Below are positions 1-11,267 of a DNA stretch of 60,000 nucleotides, one piece after another. The position numbers and the translations under genes are program-made. The stretch is taken from positions 28,972,042 through 29,032,041 of the forward strand of contig CM060734.1 in assembly GCA_030704615.1 (NCBI GenBank), read 5' to 3'. The notes beneath the pieces are model-generated. The model ran no database searches. It had not been told where the DNA came from and saw only the letters and a list, made by a program, of their open reading frames with translations. The stretch is from Takakia lepidozioides (Eukaryota > Streptophyta > Takakiopsida > Takakiales > Takakiaceae). How positions within the stretch are numbered: position 1 is the first letter of the stretch; each line of letters starts with the position of its first letter.

Positions 1-994
1 CAGTTGATGGATCGGTGTGACTAGTAGGGGGTTCCAAGTTTGTGTGATGTGAAGAACACACCAAGCTTGGAATTGAGCATTGCAGGAGGCAGTGTTCGAT
101 GTATTCAGCTAAGCCCAAATGGCAGCACTTGCATAGAAGTGCATCATGGAATTGGAGCCATGCTCCTACCTTAAGTACTTTGTTGGCGATTTGTACTTCT
201 GTGACTGTCCGCGGGGGTTTCACAAACAACACCGTCTTTTTATGGCGAACCACCACGAAGACCCTTGACTCCTGGTGATGAGTCGCGGTGAGTCTTGGCC
301 CACCCACCACGGCCCCAATGGACCGTGATGAGTCCCAAGACTCCCCACGACTCCCACCACAAGGTCTCCGCCCCATGGTGAGTCCTATGCCACCCCCACT
401 AAGACCTCCTAAGCTACCACCACCCCTCGTGGAACCACCCCCACCGCAACCCCATGTGCGGGGCTCCACCTAGTAAGCGCCTTCGCCTCCTTGAGTGCCT
501 TGGGCACTCAAGGGTGCTTCAGCCCCCGTACCTATTGTTGCCACTGCCCCCACCACAGGGGCAGCCCCTCTTGTGTCCCGACCCCCCTGCCTTCAAGGCA
601 AAGGGCCGCGACACACACCCCTACCAACAGGGAGTCGATGTCCTCATCGACTTGTCAATTTTGTAGAAACTAACATCCAAGTTGTGGCGTCCCACATCAA
701 AGAGTTTGTTTCCGTACCATGGCGTCCCATGGCAAAGAACCAAACCCCCACTTGACTCTACTCTCCACTAGCTAGTTCGGCCGACTTCCTCCAAGTCTCG
801 GCCAAGGGTGGAGCCTCTCCAGCTCCACCCAGTGCACTCTTCTTGGCCCACTTCAAGGCCAAGGAACGATCCTCCCCGAGAATCGAATCGCCTTACTGCA
901 ACAACATTGCTTGCGATCGCTCATGATGCCGCTTTTTGGCATCACCTTGAGCAAGGGTTCACCTTGAACCAACCATGCGCCCCAACCACTACAA
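1..994. other. C-rich leader, no gene recognised
   Basis: The stretch is C-rich on the + strand and holds only short proline-rich open frames typical of composition bias. The best of these (about 495-755) contains a run reading VNFVETNIQVVASHIKEF but no domain I recognise. It runs directly into the LINE that follows, so it may be that element's 5' leader or a decayed first ORF. No promoter or splice signals stand out. Confidence 0.4.
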
Positions 995-1534
995 TTGGGT
1001 CCGCCTTGGAATGTTGGCCTGAGGTACGGGAACACGCCGAAGCCGCACTACGACTTCGTCCCGAGGTTACACGATTCCACCCTAAGAACCCCCCCAAAAA
1101 TACAACCCCTAACTGCTATAATGTTATGGTATGCCCATAAACCTAGACCTAATAACCTCCAATATATACCCTCCATCCACTCACTTGCCATCAGCTCTAC
1201 AACTCCTCATACCCACCCCCAAACCACCAATCCTATATCCCACCCACACTATTCAAACCCTAACCTACTCATATCATTTAACCTAATATATTACAACTTA
1301 AAACGCCATCCACACCTCAATAAGTCTAAACACTATTATCATCACCCCCCTTTGCAAGAAAATGCATACCTAAACACCTTCACAACACTTATATTACTAC
1401 GTTGTGGCGACATACACCCAAACCCAGGACCTCCCACCATCGCTGATATCACGAAACAACTAGTACCCCGGGACCCCAGAGAACGATATATTCTCTACTT
1501 TCAGCCAGGCTCTATATCGCTCACGCATAACTAG
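995..1534 (+). pseudogene. LINE N-terminal ORF ending in a 2A-like peptide
   Basis: A 179-codon open frame, rich in His, Pro, Asn and Thr, with no recognised fold in its first 130 residues. Near residues 137-146 it reads CGDIHPNPGP, preceded by a hydrophobic stretch (NTFTTLILLR), the arrangement of 2A-like ribosome-skipping peptides found upstream of endonuclease in several non-LTR retrotransposon families. The canonical motif is D-x-E-x-N-P-G-P; here His replaces Glu, a variant common in invertebrate LINEs. The frame ends about 35 codons later and the downstream endonuclease sits in another frame, so this copy is probably dead. The true start is unknown. Confidence 0.55.
1403..1432 (+). other. 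2A-like (NPGP) translational skipping motif
   Basis: Codons read CGDIHPNPGP directly after a short hydrophobic segment. In known 2A peptides the ribosome skips the bond between the last Gly and Pro, separating an upstream peptide from the retrotransposon polyprotein. Activity of the DIHPNPGP variant here is not shown. Confidence 0.6.
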
Positions 1535-2139
1535 CAACATATCTACGACCACTTCACTCATTTTCTTCCCAATACACAACCCACCAACCCCCCACCCACA
1601 CAACATATCTCCACTTTGGTCTTCCGACTTGTAAACATCCCGCACTCTCTCAGGCTACCCAAAAACTTGCTGCCTTTCCCACACAATATATCCTCTTCTC
1701 CCTCGTGATTCTCATCTCCCCCATCCTGGAGACATGTAACCAATACTTCTAATCCCACTCTGATTCCCACATCTTCTCCCTCCTACACAAACTCCAAGAA
1801 CTACCTCCACACCCCCACAATTACTTAGCTCCCCCCCCCACTATCTATCCACACTCCACTCATCTCTTAATCTGTTGCAATCCAACTCCGGTGTAGTACA
1901 CAAAATCCTAGGAGACCACCTGGCCTCCGTAACCACCTCTGCCACGACCTTCATCCTATCACTAATAAATTCCCTTTTCTCTCCAAAGACATCCTCTCTG
2001 CCACCCTTCTGGCTGTCAACCCCATCCCTGGGTATCAACCCCCACTCATACTTCCACCACCCCTATCAACTACACCGATTCCTACCCAGACCGACACAAA
2101 CGCGTCAGTTCTCTCTCCCAGCCATACTTCCATAAACTG

Positions 2140-2930
2140 CACTTACTCACTCAACATCACTTCTTGGAAGTCGGATCCCTGGCCACCAGTATTCAAAGCC
2201 TTATCCACCTCCTGGCGGACTCCACCCCCCCACACATTATTCTATTACAAGAAACCAAGTTACACACCCACGATACTAATAGCTCCTACATAAATAGACT
2301 ATTACTAGATTACTACCTACTCTATGGTACTCCTTTTACTGCCACACAATGCCTTATACGGCGTTCTGCGCCATACAAACCCACCAGAGGCGGGGTTGCT
2401 TTAGGCATTCTACGTTCACACCACTCCCCTAGCACCACCACTAAAATCTCTATCCCCATTCCTCTCCGATCTCATCTCCAAATTATCCAGCTACACCCAC
2501 TAGATCTATGCCCCATTATCCTTATCCACATGTACATGCCATCTCACACAGATGACCTACAGCTTATACCGGAAATATTAAACACAATTTCCAGCACAAT
2601 CACCAACCCCGAACACCAGCATTACCATGTCATACTAGCAGGGGACTTTGATAGAGACATCGCCCTCCTGGGCCACACATTCAACGATACACGCAAACCC
2701 CCTACCCCAATAGATCACGAACGGGGCTAAATTCACTTCACAACGTCAACTCAAATACATCCCTACTCATCAACACTACTCCAGACAAGGCGGACTTAAT
2801 TACTCTTCATTAAGCCTCGTAGACAGCTTCTATCTCAAAATCCGCGGGGAGATCCCCACATATCTTATGAGTCACATACACATTGACAGTTTATGTAACT
2901 CAAACCACTACCCCATATCCCTCTCTCTCC
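2140..2930 (+). pseudogene. LINE AP-endonuclease domain, frameshifted
   Basis: The frame at 2164-2730 reads as an exonuclease-endonuclease-phosphatase domain of a non-LTR element: IILLQETKL (metal-binding Glu), GGVALGIL, HMYMPSH and VILAGDFDRD (the GDFN position). Just upstream, about 2146-2165, another frame supplies LNITSW, the usual first strand (I-SWN), so a frameshift lies at about 2165. After the stop at 2730 a further frame gives NSNHYPISLSL near 2900, matching the C-terminal SDHxP motif. The domain nicks target DNA to prime reverse transcription. At least two frameshifts inactivate it. Confidence 0.65.
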
Positions 2931-3657
2931 CCCCCTCACTCGTCCCCTTTTGACCCATCCCCGACGTACACACCCCACCCCCCCCCCCAGCCCAGAGTTC
3001 TCTCACCACTACCCTTACGCTGTATCGCCGCATTCCAAACTCACTTCCAGTCCACCGCCCCCACCCTAATACAAAAACTATCCCACGTCCTCTCCGACTC
3101 AAACCTCTCCCAGCACCTTGAATCTACCTGGCTCGAAGCAAGACTCCTCCTCACATCCAAATTACAATTGATGACAAAAAGTGTTGTAGCCACGTGCTGA
3201 TCGGCCCCTCCCAACCTACCTCAAACCACACACTCAAAGCAGAACGGTGGCTACCTCACCCGAACTCAAAAGAGAGAATGGACCTCCCACCTTGACATTT
3301 ATCACACCATACGCCGCACTCTCACTACCATCCCAAACCCACCCACGACTTACCGTCACGATAACTGGAGAACTGACCCCCGCATCGTGTGCTTAAACGC
3401 CTTACCTGCATGTCAACCACTATTACCCCCCCAGATGACCCCTCCACTCTTCCCACTTGGATTGCCTCCCTATCCAAGCTAGGTAGGGATGCCAAAAAAA
3501 GCCGCCCACACTATCACTAAACAAAAAGCCACAGCCAAGAAATTTGTTTCTTCTTTTGGGCAACTATTACATGACCATCCCAAAAGAGCCCACAGAGCCA
3601 TCTTTAACCCAGCTGTAAACCCCACCATAGACTGCCTCAATCACCAACTTCGACAAA

Positions 3658-5883
3658 GGTGATGTCAGCTAAGAAGGATATCTATGGCAATTGGACAAAA
3701 AGAACGATGTGTGGGGACTATCGTCCTGTGAACTGTCAGACTAAGTCCGATAGATATGACATGCCAACTCCAAGTGAGATCTTTGATGCCATTAGGCATG
3801 CAAAGGTGTTTAGCACATTGGACTTGCGATCCAGTTACCACCAGTTGCCAATCAAAGAGGCTGACAAGCAAAAGACGGCATTCTGGGGGATTGACAATAT
3901 GGGAAAGATTGTTTGTACCAATGGCAGTTCTTACCGTTTGGGTTGAAGAATGCTCCTGCAGAGTTTCAGAGGGTCATGGATAAGATTCTCGCATGGCTAG
4001 ACTTCGTCCGGTGCTAGATTGATGACATCATCATCTTTAGTGTTACGGGTGAGGAGCATGAGAGACACCTTCAGGTGGTGGTTGAGCGCTTGAGATCGCA
4101 CGGGTCGAAACTGCACCTCGGAAAGTACAAGTTCTTCCACAACCAGATTGAGTATCTGGACCACATGATATATCCTGGAGGATTGGGTGTTCAACAGACA
4201 AAGGTGGAGGCCATTGCATGCATTCCACGCCCTATGGATGTGAACAGAGTTTGTGCTTTCATGGGATTGGCAAACTACTACCGCCGGTTTGTCAAGGGAT
4301 TTTGCAACATTGCAAAGACTCTTACCAAGTTGACTAAGGTGGGTCAAGAGTGGCAGTGGGAGGAGGAGGAGGAGGAAGCCTTTGAGGAACTCAAGGCTCG
4401 ATTGACTTTTGTACCTATTCTGAGGTGGTCTATTCGGGGGCGGCCTTTCCAACTACATACGGATTGGAGTATGCTGGGGTTTAGAGTAGTGCTCACACAG
4501 CTGGATAATGAGGGAAGAGAGTTTGTAGTGGCATATGCTAGCCGCTCAAACAATGATGTCGAGGCGAAGTATAGCTCATATGAAGGAGAGTGTCTAGCTG
4601 CAGTATGGACAGTGGCACATTTCAGATGCTACCTCTATGACAATCTCTTCACCCTTGTCACGGATCACTAACCATTGAAGTGGTTGATGGAGTCAGACAA
4701 GCTTACAGGGAAGCTTGCACGGTGGGCACTTATGCTTCAAGAGTACGACTTCCAGGTGGTGCATCGAGCCGATATTGTCAATCGGGATGCGGATGGGTTG
4801 AGTCGTAATCCATGCACGAGTGAGCATGATGATACTGGGGCTCGGTGGCATGGTGACACAGATGAAGAGATGGTGCCAGGATGGCATGCATATATCTTTT
4901 TGTGCATTCTAGCAATGGGAGCTCAAGCTGGTCTATTCCATGCGATTGGTCATGTAGATTGGGTGCATGATGATCCAGAGATCAGTGAAGAGCTTGGTGG
5001 TGCTAAGGATGTGCATGAAGATGCAGCAGTGTTGGCCTACCTTCGTACCGGAGAGACAGCAGCTAGTGTGACTGCTAAGGAGAGAGATCGGATCCTACAA
5101 CGAGCCAAGAGGTTAAAGTGGGAGGGGACTCACCTGCTCCGAGTATGGGAGGATGGACGAATGAGGATTGTGCCTCATCCAACACAACGAGCGCGATCGG
5201 TACGCCATTCCCATGAGGAGTTGGGACATTTTGGGGTGCGGTGCACTCATAGTTTGCTGCAGGGACAGTATTGGTGGCGGGGCATGCACACGGATGTGCA
5301 ACAATTAGTGGCAAGGTGCATGGTGTGTGATAGAGTGCGGGCTTCTTTCAACGCACCTACTCCACAATTGCATCATTTACCCATTATGGGTTTGGGCTAT
5401 CATTGGAGTCTTGACTTCGCTCGCCATAACAAGTATGTGCTGGTGATGGTGGAACACTTCTCCAAATGGATTGAACTGGTGGCATTGCCTGACAAGGCAA
5501 GTGAGAAGGCTGCGTATGCATTTTTAGATCGAGTGCTTAGCCAATTTGGTGCTCCAGCCGAGGTACTCACGGACCAGGGGAGAGAGTTCTTGGGGGAGTT
5601 TCAGGCTTTGTGTGAGCAAGCCGTGATAGATCACCACACTACTATGTAGCCTTGGGTAGCTATGGGCTATAGGTTCAGCAAACAAGCTTCACTTGCCTCA
5701 TTTTCACTTTACTTTCTTCTCTTCGGCCGAGAGCCAGAATTGCCTGCATCTATTTACATGGAGGCTGCAGTAGTCCTCAACCTTGATGATCCAGATGTGT
5801 GGACACAAGCATGTGCCCAACAGGCAGAGTTGTTCAAGAGAGTCATGCCTATGGCTTTTGAAAACCTTAATATTGCCCAACAC
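3658..5883 (+). pseudogene. Gypsy RT-RNase H-integrase, broken (copy 1)
   Basis: Pieces of one pol frame are visible: RT N-part (3659-3946, CGDYRPVN, FSTLDLRSSYHQLP), then RT thumb/connection and RNase H (4075-4671), then RNase H end and integrase (4675-5649). The RT catalytic YIDD position near 4015 reads CxIDD, with Tyr lost to a TAG. A TAA at 4669 interrupts the RNase H DHQPLKW motif. The integrase zinc-finger region (HEELGHFG ... CMVCDRVRA) and Asp motifs (LDFA, TDQGREF) are present. A stop and a deletion at about 5648 remove the HPEADGLAER segment holding the catalytic Glu. A shorter deletion removes about seven residues after LDFA. Neither RT nor integrase can work from this copy. Confidence 0.85.
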
Positions 5884-5889
5884 TGAGAC

Positions 5890-6326
5890 ACATTGAGGTA
5901 CGCCACTATACGTGGAGGGGGATATCGGCCAAGTGTTCGGTGTTTCCACCGTGGCGACTATGTGTATCTGCAGCAGACAGCGCCTACGACCTTGGATGTC
6001 ACAGCATGACGTGTGATTCTAAGGATCAGGGAGGTGTTGTCTTCAAGAGTATTGATTCTCGAGGGTCAAGATGGCCTGGTATGGAAGAACCATGTGCGCA
6101 ATTGTGCACCCTGTCACCTTCCACATGTGGATGGGAGAATAGATCCCAACTTGCAATGGTATCTGCAGGGTTGCGTTACATGCTATGTGGGCATGCTGGT
6201 GGTGCCGCAACCATGTTAGTGTGTGACAAATGCTCAAGGGGGTGGCACATGGGATGCTTGACACAACAACTTGAGGAGGTTCTTAGCGGAGAATGGTTGT
6301 GTCCACGATGCCTTGGACAGAGGTAG
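5890..6326 (+). pseudogene. Gypsy integrase C-terminus and PHD finger (copy 1)
   Basis: The integrase C-terminal barrel is in one frame (6013-6219: ILRIREVLSS, VWKNHVRNCAPCHLP). A PHD finger is in another (about 6177-6323: LVCDKCSRGWHMGCL ... GEWLCPRC) and ends at a TAG. PHD fingers are C4HC3 zinc modules that read histone H3 tails. The spacer between the two domains is two bases shorter than in the - strand copy. A spacer one base longer here, or one shorter there, would put both in one frame, so the ancestral protein was probably a direct fusion. In this copy the first zinc Cys is Tyr (YMLCG). Confidence 0.75.
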
Positions 6327-6560
6327 TGGGCATAACAATGGTGAGGTTGACAAGTGATCCAAGGTCTTGCTAGTGGGGCTTCAATGCCATAGATACTCGA
6401 CTGAAGATCATGGATTGCATGAAGGCGACTAACGATGGGGCTACTTTTGCACCCGACCTCTTGATCTATCGACTTCAGACATTGGGACTTGTGCGATTGA
6501 AGACCAAGCGATGATCTTATTAGGGAGGATACTTGGGTGTTAGAGGGACCTAATCACCAG

Positions 6561-6571
6561 CTAGGGGGGCG
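6561..6571 (+). other. Polypurine tract of Gypsy copy 1
   Basis: CTAGGGGGGCG immediately precedes the terminal repeat block. The same G-tract in the same context (CACCAGCTAGGGGGGCG) occurs in the - strand copy at 26592-26604, so it is the conserved plus-strand primer site. Confidence 0.7.
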
Positions 6572-6572
6572 T

Positions 6573-7044
6573 TTGTGGCATAGCTTTCTAGGACTATATG
6601 CTAGGAAGTGTGGTTGGACAGCGATGTATGTTGTGGCACGATGCTTAGGTGCACGACAGCTGTCATGGTTTTGTTTGTGATTAGTTAGAAATAGTTATTT
6701 CTAGCTAATTAGGACTTTATACATTTATATTTATATTTCGTAGGCATTGGGACTTCATTTGGTTCCATGTGCCAAGTGAGGTGGCGAACCTCACTTAGGA
6801 TGTGGAGATGTTTATCTCCACATGATGTGCAGGAAAGATCGTCTTCTTCTAGTCAAGCCTTCCAAGGCCTCTCTCGCCGCCATAGCTCTAGTATTTGAGA
6901 TGGAGAGTGGGTGAGATCTGTATGGTGGAGTCCTTTAGCAAAGGTGCCATTGGCTTGACTTATATAACGTGGGGTTTCACCTCTTTTCACCATTTCCGTA
7001 TCATTGTAGCATAGCTTTCTAGGACTATATGCTAGGAAGTGTCA
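6573..7044 (+). repeat. Terminal block B1-A2-B2 of Gypsy copy 1
   Basis: Three segments follow the polypurine tract: B1 (6573-6658, TTGTGGCATAGC...), a GC spacer (6659-6660), A2 (6661-7003, TGTCATGG...CCGTATCA) and a shorter B2 (7004-7044) that repeats the first 38 bases of B1 with one mismatch. The order matches the terminal block of the - strand copy although the sequences have diverged strongly. B2 is shorter than B1 and ends near GTGTCA. No matching 5' A1 exists because the copy is 5' truncated. A2 has a TATATAA at 6961-6967 that could serve as a promoter. Confidence 0.65.
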
Positions 7045-7924
7045 TTTTTCCAAAATCGCTAGAGGGGCCACATGTGAATTCTACCCAGCGCCCATGTGGC
7101 GGGAATGACGAGGTGACAAGGTTAGAGAAGTGGCTACATAACAGGTGACACAGTTTAACGGATCCACATAGGCGAAATCAGGCTCATGATTCTCAACTAC
7201 TGGCGCTTTTCCGGCGAATTCTCATTTTTTTACCCCCCATAATTCCTTTGTACAAGTAGCTGACCCATTTCCAGGTCGAAATCTGACCGGAAGAAAAAAC
7301 AATATCATGGGTTCAACTATTCTCCTCAATAATTTGGGTTTTGAAGACTAACGTTGGATCCAGCCAGATCAACGGCCAGACATAGGATCATCATGAAAAT
7401 CACGGGGACAGAAAGAGAACAATCTAACCCGGAATTCAGATCCGGGTTTGACACCACTTTCCTTCACTCTGGATAACAATCCCTCATCCGAGCACATCCA
7501 TCCCTGCCAAGCTTAACTTAATGCTGCATCAAAACACTCATATTGCAGTCAGCTTCATCATGTGTATGTTGCCAATCCTTTCTTTTTTGGCATCCTGCCA
7601 AGGAAGCTCCCACACATATCTACCCACCCTAAATATTTGGGTCCTTGGCCCATCCTCTGACACCTTCACACTCAGGTCCTCACTGCACACATAACTTAGC
7701 CTTCTTTAGCAGGATTGTTATTAGGGTTCGTGTGTCCTAGGGTGTGCTGCCTCAGATCTACAGTGGTGGACTCCCAAGCTCCAGTAGGCCTTGAAATTAG
7801 TGCATTCGTGTATTATGGGAGTGACTGACTGGATTGAGAGCAATTGTTTTTATGTTCTTTATGCATGGCATAGAAAAGGCTGTCGTACACCATCTCTGAG
7901 GACTCACTGCACCACACCCAACAG
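7045..7924. other. Intergenic stretch, nothing recognised
   Basis: No long open frame, repeat pair or RNA signal was found. Base composition is balanced and unlike the C-rich LINE to the left. It separates the Gypsy terminal block from the next inverted-repeat element. Confidence 0.4.
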
Positions 7925-8745
7925 CGGCTTCCTATTTTTAAGGAAGATAATAGAAATGAGGTAAGAACTTAATGCACACGTGGCAACCTCTGATAGGATG
8001 GGTACACCGGTTTTTGGCATGTCAAATCTCCCCCACCCTCTCTTGAGAGTGACATGGAACAGAAGGAGTGTAAACTCCAGTCAGGGCTACACTAGGTTAT
8101 ACGACGGGGTGTGTAACTCCACTTGGGGTTACACTACAAGGTATATAACTCCACTCAGGGTTACGCAGAATGGAGTGTAACTCCACTCGGTGTAACTCAC
8201 ACTTGGTCTCGAAATTTGACTAAGTCCAAATTTGACCAAGTCCAAATTTGGTTAAGTATAAAAATATGAGAGACCGGGGTTATAGAGGGTTACACCAATT
8301 GGGGTACCCGAATTACACTACAATACTTAGTGGCTTCATATTTTTATGAAAAATAATAGAAATGAGATAAGAACTTAATGCACACGTGCAACCTCTAACA
8401 GGATGGTTTGCCGGTTTTTGGCATGTCAAATCTTCCCCACCCTCTCTTGAGAGTGACATCGATCTGAAGGAGTATAAACTCCACTCGGGGTTACGCTGGG
8501 TTACATTGTTACACTTGGGGTTACACTAGGGGGTGTGTAACTCCACTACGCTATCCACCATAGCATAATGCACTCTTAGATTCTTAAGTATTTAATAGTG
8601 GAACTGAGGTAAGAGGGGCTGAGGAGGATTTGACAAGCCCAGCCGGAGGAGCCCAAGCTCCCGGAATCCGGTGAAAGTACCGTAGATAGCACTGAGTGCA
8701 TTAAGTTCTTACCTCATTCCTAGTGTCTTTCATTAAGGAAGTTAA
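7925..8745. mobile_element. Non-autonomous DNA transposon with inverted ends and subterminal repeats
   Basis: A 20-bp stretch gaggtaagaacttaatgcac (7958-7977) has an exact reverse complement at 8696-8715, extending imperfectly outward on both sides (ggaag...). A second, diverged copy of the left end starts near 8332, so the left 220 bp is duplicated about 400 bp apart. Inside, a short interrupted palindrome, GTGTAACTCC...GGGGTTACAC, recurs about seven times between 8065 and 8545, in the manner of the subterminal transposase-binding repeats of hAT or CACTA derivatives. There is no transposase ORF. The exact outer ends and TSD are unclear. Confidence 0.5.
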
Positions 8746-9499
8746 TATGGCATGAGGTTACCTAAAGACTTCCATGTTTACAAATTCCAGTGGACAACTA
8801 TATGCACTATATGGAAGAGTAAGGTGAATTGATGATATTTACTTGATTAATCTTCTTCTTTTTGGCTATAGGATTTTTTTATTTTATTTTATTTTACCAC
8901 AAAGGGTATAGTATTGCACTTTCCAATATTGTACTTTCAATATCAATTACATATTTTCCAACTTTTATTTTTAAAACATTTTTAAGAAAAATGGATGATT
9001 CACATGGGTGGAGATACTTGGTGAGGCCACGATTCATGTGGATCCCATGTTTCCTCATCTGAGATTCATCAGAGGTTAAGTATATGAACCTCTCTAATCA
9101 TGATCTGTGAGCTTCTCCAATTAGTTAACTCGTGTGTGAGGCTGCATCATGACATGAACTATAAACAAACTTCAAACTTAAAAAAATGGGAGCAGTGCAA
9201 AATCCAGCACCACTCACGTGTGTGTCGCCTACAAGCACGACCTATAGTATTCAAATTTTTCCAACAAAAATAGAACTTTCAAAATTGAACGGAAATCGCG
9301 GTTTTGAAGGCCTCTCATTTTAGATTAATAGCGTCTTCAATGCACACACGTGAGGCCTATGGGCCCCGCCACGTCCAAACAAGGGGTCACCATGGCCGGG
9401 TCCACGCCCCAGGGTCTACCGCTACAGCCCTAGGGTCTGCCGCTACTTATCAGGGCAGACCCAGAGAGGGTCTGCTGCCTTTATCTCGGACTTAGAAAT
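8746..9499. other. AT-rich intergenic stretch, nothing recognised
   Basis: AT-rich sequence followed by a G/C-richer segment near 9350-9480 with two copies of a short string around CCTAGGGTCTGCC/CCCAGGGTCTACC. No coding or RNA feature is supported. Confidence 0.4.
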
Positions 9500-9932
9500 T
9501 TTTTAGAGATTTTATGAGTTTTTTTATTTGAGGGGAAAAAAATTAAAACCCTTTGATGCCCGAAGGCTGCCATAAGGCTTAACACACGGCAAGGCATGAC
9601 GGATATCTCGATGAACTATGACTGTGCTGCAGAAATACAGTAGGAAACGGACTACGAACCGGCGACTGAAACCAGTTCCGAGAAAACAGAAATAACGTGG
9701 GCCTAGCCCAATGCGCCTAGCCTTGAAGAGGCTCTGATGGTACGTTGTGCGAAATAGACAAGCAAGGAGGGCCATCCACTCCTTGAAGAAGATTTTCCCT
9801 GCATAGAACCGTTGTAGAGAGCAAAGAAAAATCTAACTGCAGAGGAGGAGAGGAGGAGAGATCTATCTGTAGAGAAGCTTGGTCCTTGTATTAGTCTTCA
9901 CATGCTTCCAGTTGACATCCGATTTGTCGAAC

Positions 9933-11250
9933 TCAGGGGAAGCGGAAGAGGAGGGCTCTGTGGTGTTGCCATTGAGGGGGGATATCCCGAGGCCAGACAC
10001 AATCTCCAGCTCCCGTGCATGTGCAGATGATGTCGTTTCTGCCCCAAGTGGCCTTGAAGGAACTGACGAGGGCATGCTGCCGATCTGGAAATTTGGCGAT
10101 GCCTGCACGCACTTTTTCCCAAGCAAGTTTAGCTGCTATGGTAAGATCAAAAAATATCTTTGTGAGTATAGCAGTGGCAGTGGAGTTAACATTGTCCAAG
10201 GACCAGGAACATCTGGCTTTCCAGAGGTGCCAGAGGGTGTATCCTCTCAAGGCTTCATAGATCGGGCAATCAATGGCTATGGATTTTGTAGTCTTGTCAT
10301 AGTTGAGGAGCAATACCACCTGGTTGGAGGGGAAAGCCTTCCATGATGCACTGTAGAATGATTCAACAAATGGCCATATCAGACGGGGTGCTTGACAATG
10401 TATGAGGCAGTGTTCTAGTGTTTCAATGGTCCCTGATTGACAGCAGGAGCAGAGCAGGGCCTCAGGGAAATTCAGAAAGTGCCCGACCTTCAGCACCGTA
10501 TTTGCTACCTGCCAGAGGAAGGCACTAATTTTTGCAGGCTTAGTTTTTTCCCATATCAGTTTCCAGATGTCCCCCCAATTTTCCTCATGGAAGTTTTCAT
10601 GCTGCCATCTTGCATTCCATTTGCTCGGAAGGGATTTGGTGTTTGCAAGGGCCCTGTATGCCCTCTTGGCTGAGTAGGAGAAGAATCCAAATTTGGTGTC
10701 ACCAAATTTCCACCTCCACTCTCCAGGGTCTATCTGCAGGTCCTGAAGAGGCATGCCTCCAATCCAGGCAAAGGAGGCAGAGAGAAGCCACGAAAAAGGG
10801 GGTGTTCCCTCTGGGGCAGATGGGTTGAAATCTTTGGTAGGGGAGGACCACTGGCAGATTCTTGCCGGCAAGGCATCCATGCAGCAGAGATTTTGGGTTG
10901 TGTGTCAGGAACCCGGAAAAAGTATCCACTTTGAATGCATAGCCGGTTAGTATGCCATGTTTCACCTTTGTAGTATACATTACTGAGTAGGGTTTGCCTG
11001 AAGTAACAACCCAGCAGTGAGGGGAATGCAGGGGTCGGCCGTTTCGGAGGATTAGTTTCCAGGAGTCTGGGATACTTCTAACAATGGAATCGATGCCGGA
11101 TGTTAGCCTTCTTGTACCCAGGGCTGCTTGAATGGAGTTAGAGGAGCTTGCCCACAGGTGGGCAATCTGAGAGTATCCTGCTTCCCTCCGACAAAAGAAC
11201 AAAGTTCCACTACTCTCAAACCAGGCCATCAATTGAGAAATACCCTCTCA
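9933..11250 (-). pseudogene. L1 ORF2 C-terminal part with zf-RVT domain
   Basis: Two overlapping frames (11232-10699, then 10880-9933) together read the C-terminal third of a plant L1 ORF2 protein, so one frameshift lies near 10880. The second frame, about 315 codons, carries the zinc-binding zf-RVT signature: PAKISAFLWQV, then CSCCQSGTIETLEHCLIHC with Cys/His spacing typical of that domain. The region follows RT in plant L1 elements and probably helps bind nucleic acid. It is the same domain as at 42644-43228. The 3' UTR runs to an A/T-rich end near 9500. Confidence 0.75.
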
Positions 11251-11267
11251 GCCTGTCCCTACCTCAA

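Larger units (their letters stand above)
995..3657 (+). mobile_element. 5' portion of a LINE with 2A-like motif, truncated before RT
   Basis: The + strand carries, in order, a low-complexity His/Pro/Asn-rich ORF ending in a 2A-like motif, a decayed AP-endonuclease domain, and about 700 bp of C-rich linker without a long frame. Such an order (2A-like motif, then endonuclease) is known from CR1-, L2- and ingi-type non-LTR elements. The reverse transcriptase is missing: at 3657/3658 the sequence switches abruptly to Gypsy RT. I saw no TSD at that switch. The strong C bias and broken frames mark an old copy. Clade assignment is uncertain. Confidence 0.6.
3658..7044 (+). mobile_element. Ty3/Gypsy retrotransposon, copy 1 of PHD-finger family, 5' truncated
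   Basis: This copy begins abruptly inside reverse transcriptase and continues through RNase H, integrase, a PHD finger, a polypurine tract and a B1-A2-B2 terminal repeat block. Its protein frames match the full copy on the - strand at 25888-38084 closely, for example YRPVN, RFVKGF, NRDADGLSRNP and FSKWIEL. Everything upstream of RT (Gag, protease and the methyltransferase seen in copy 2) is absent. It carries stops, small deletions and frameshifts. The 5' junction follows LINE sequence at 3657 with no visible TSD, so the truncation may be a recombination or deletion breakpoint. Confidence 0.85.
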
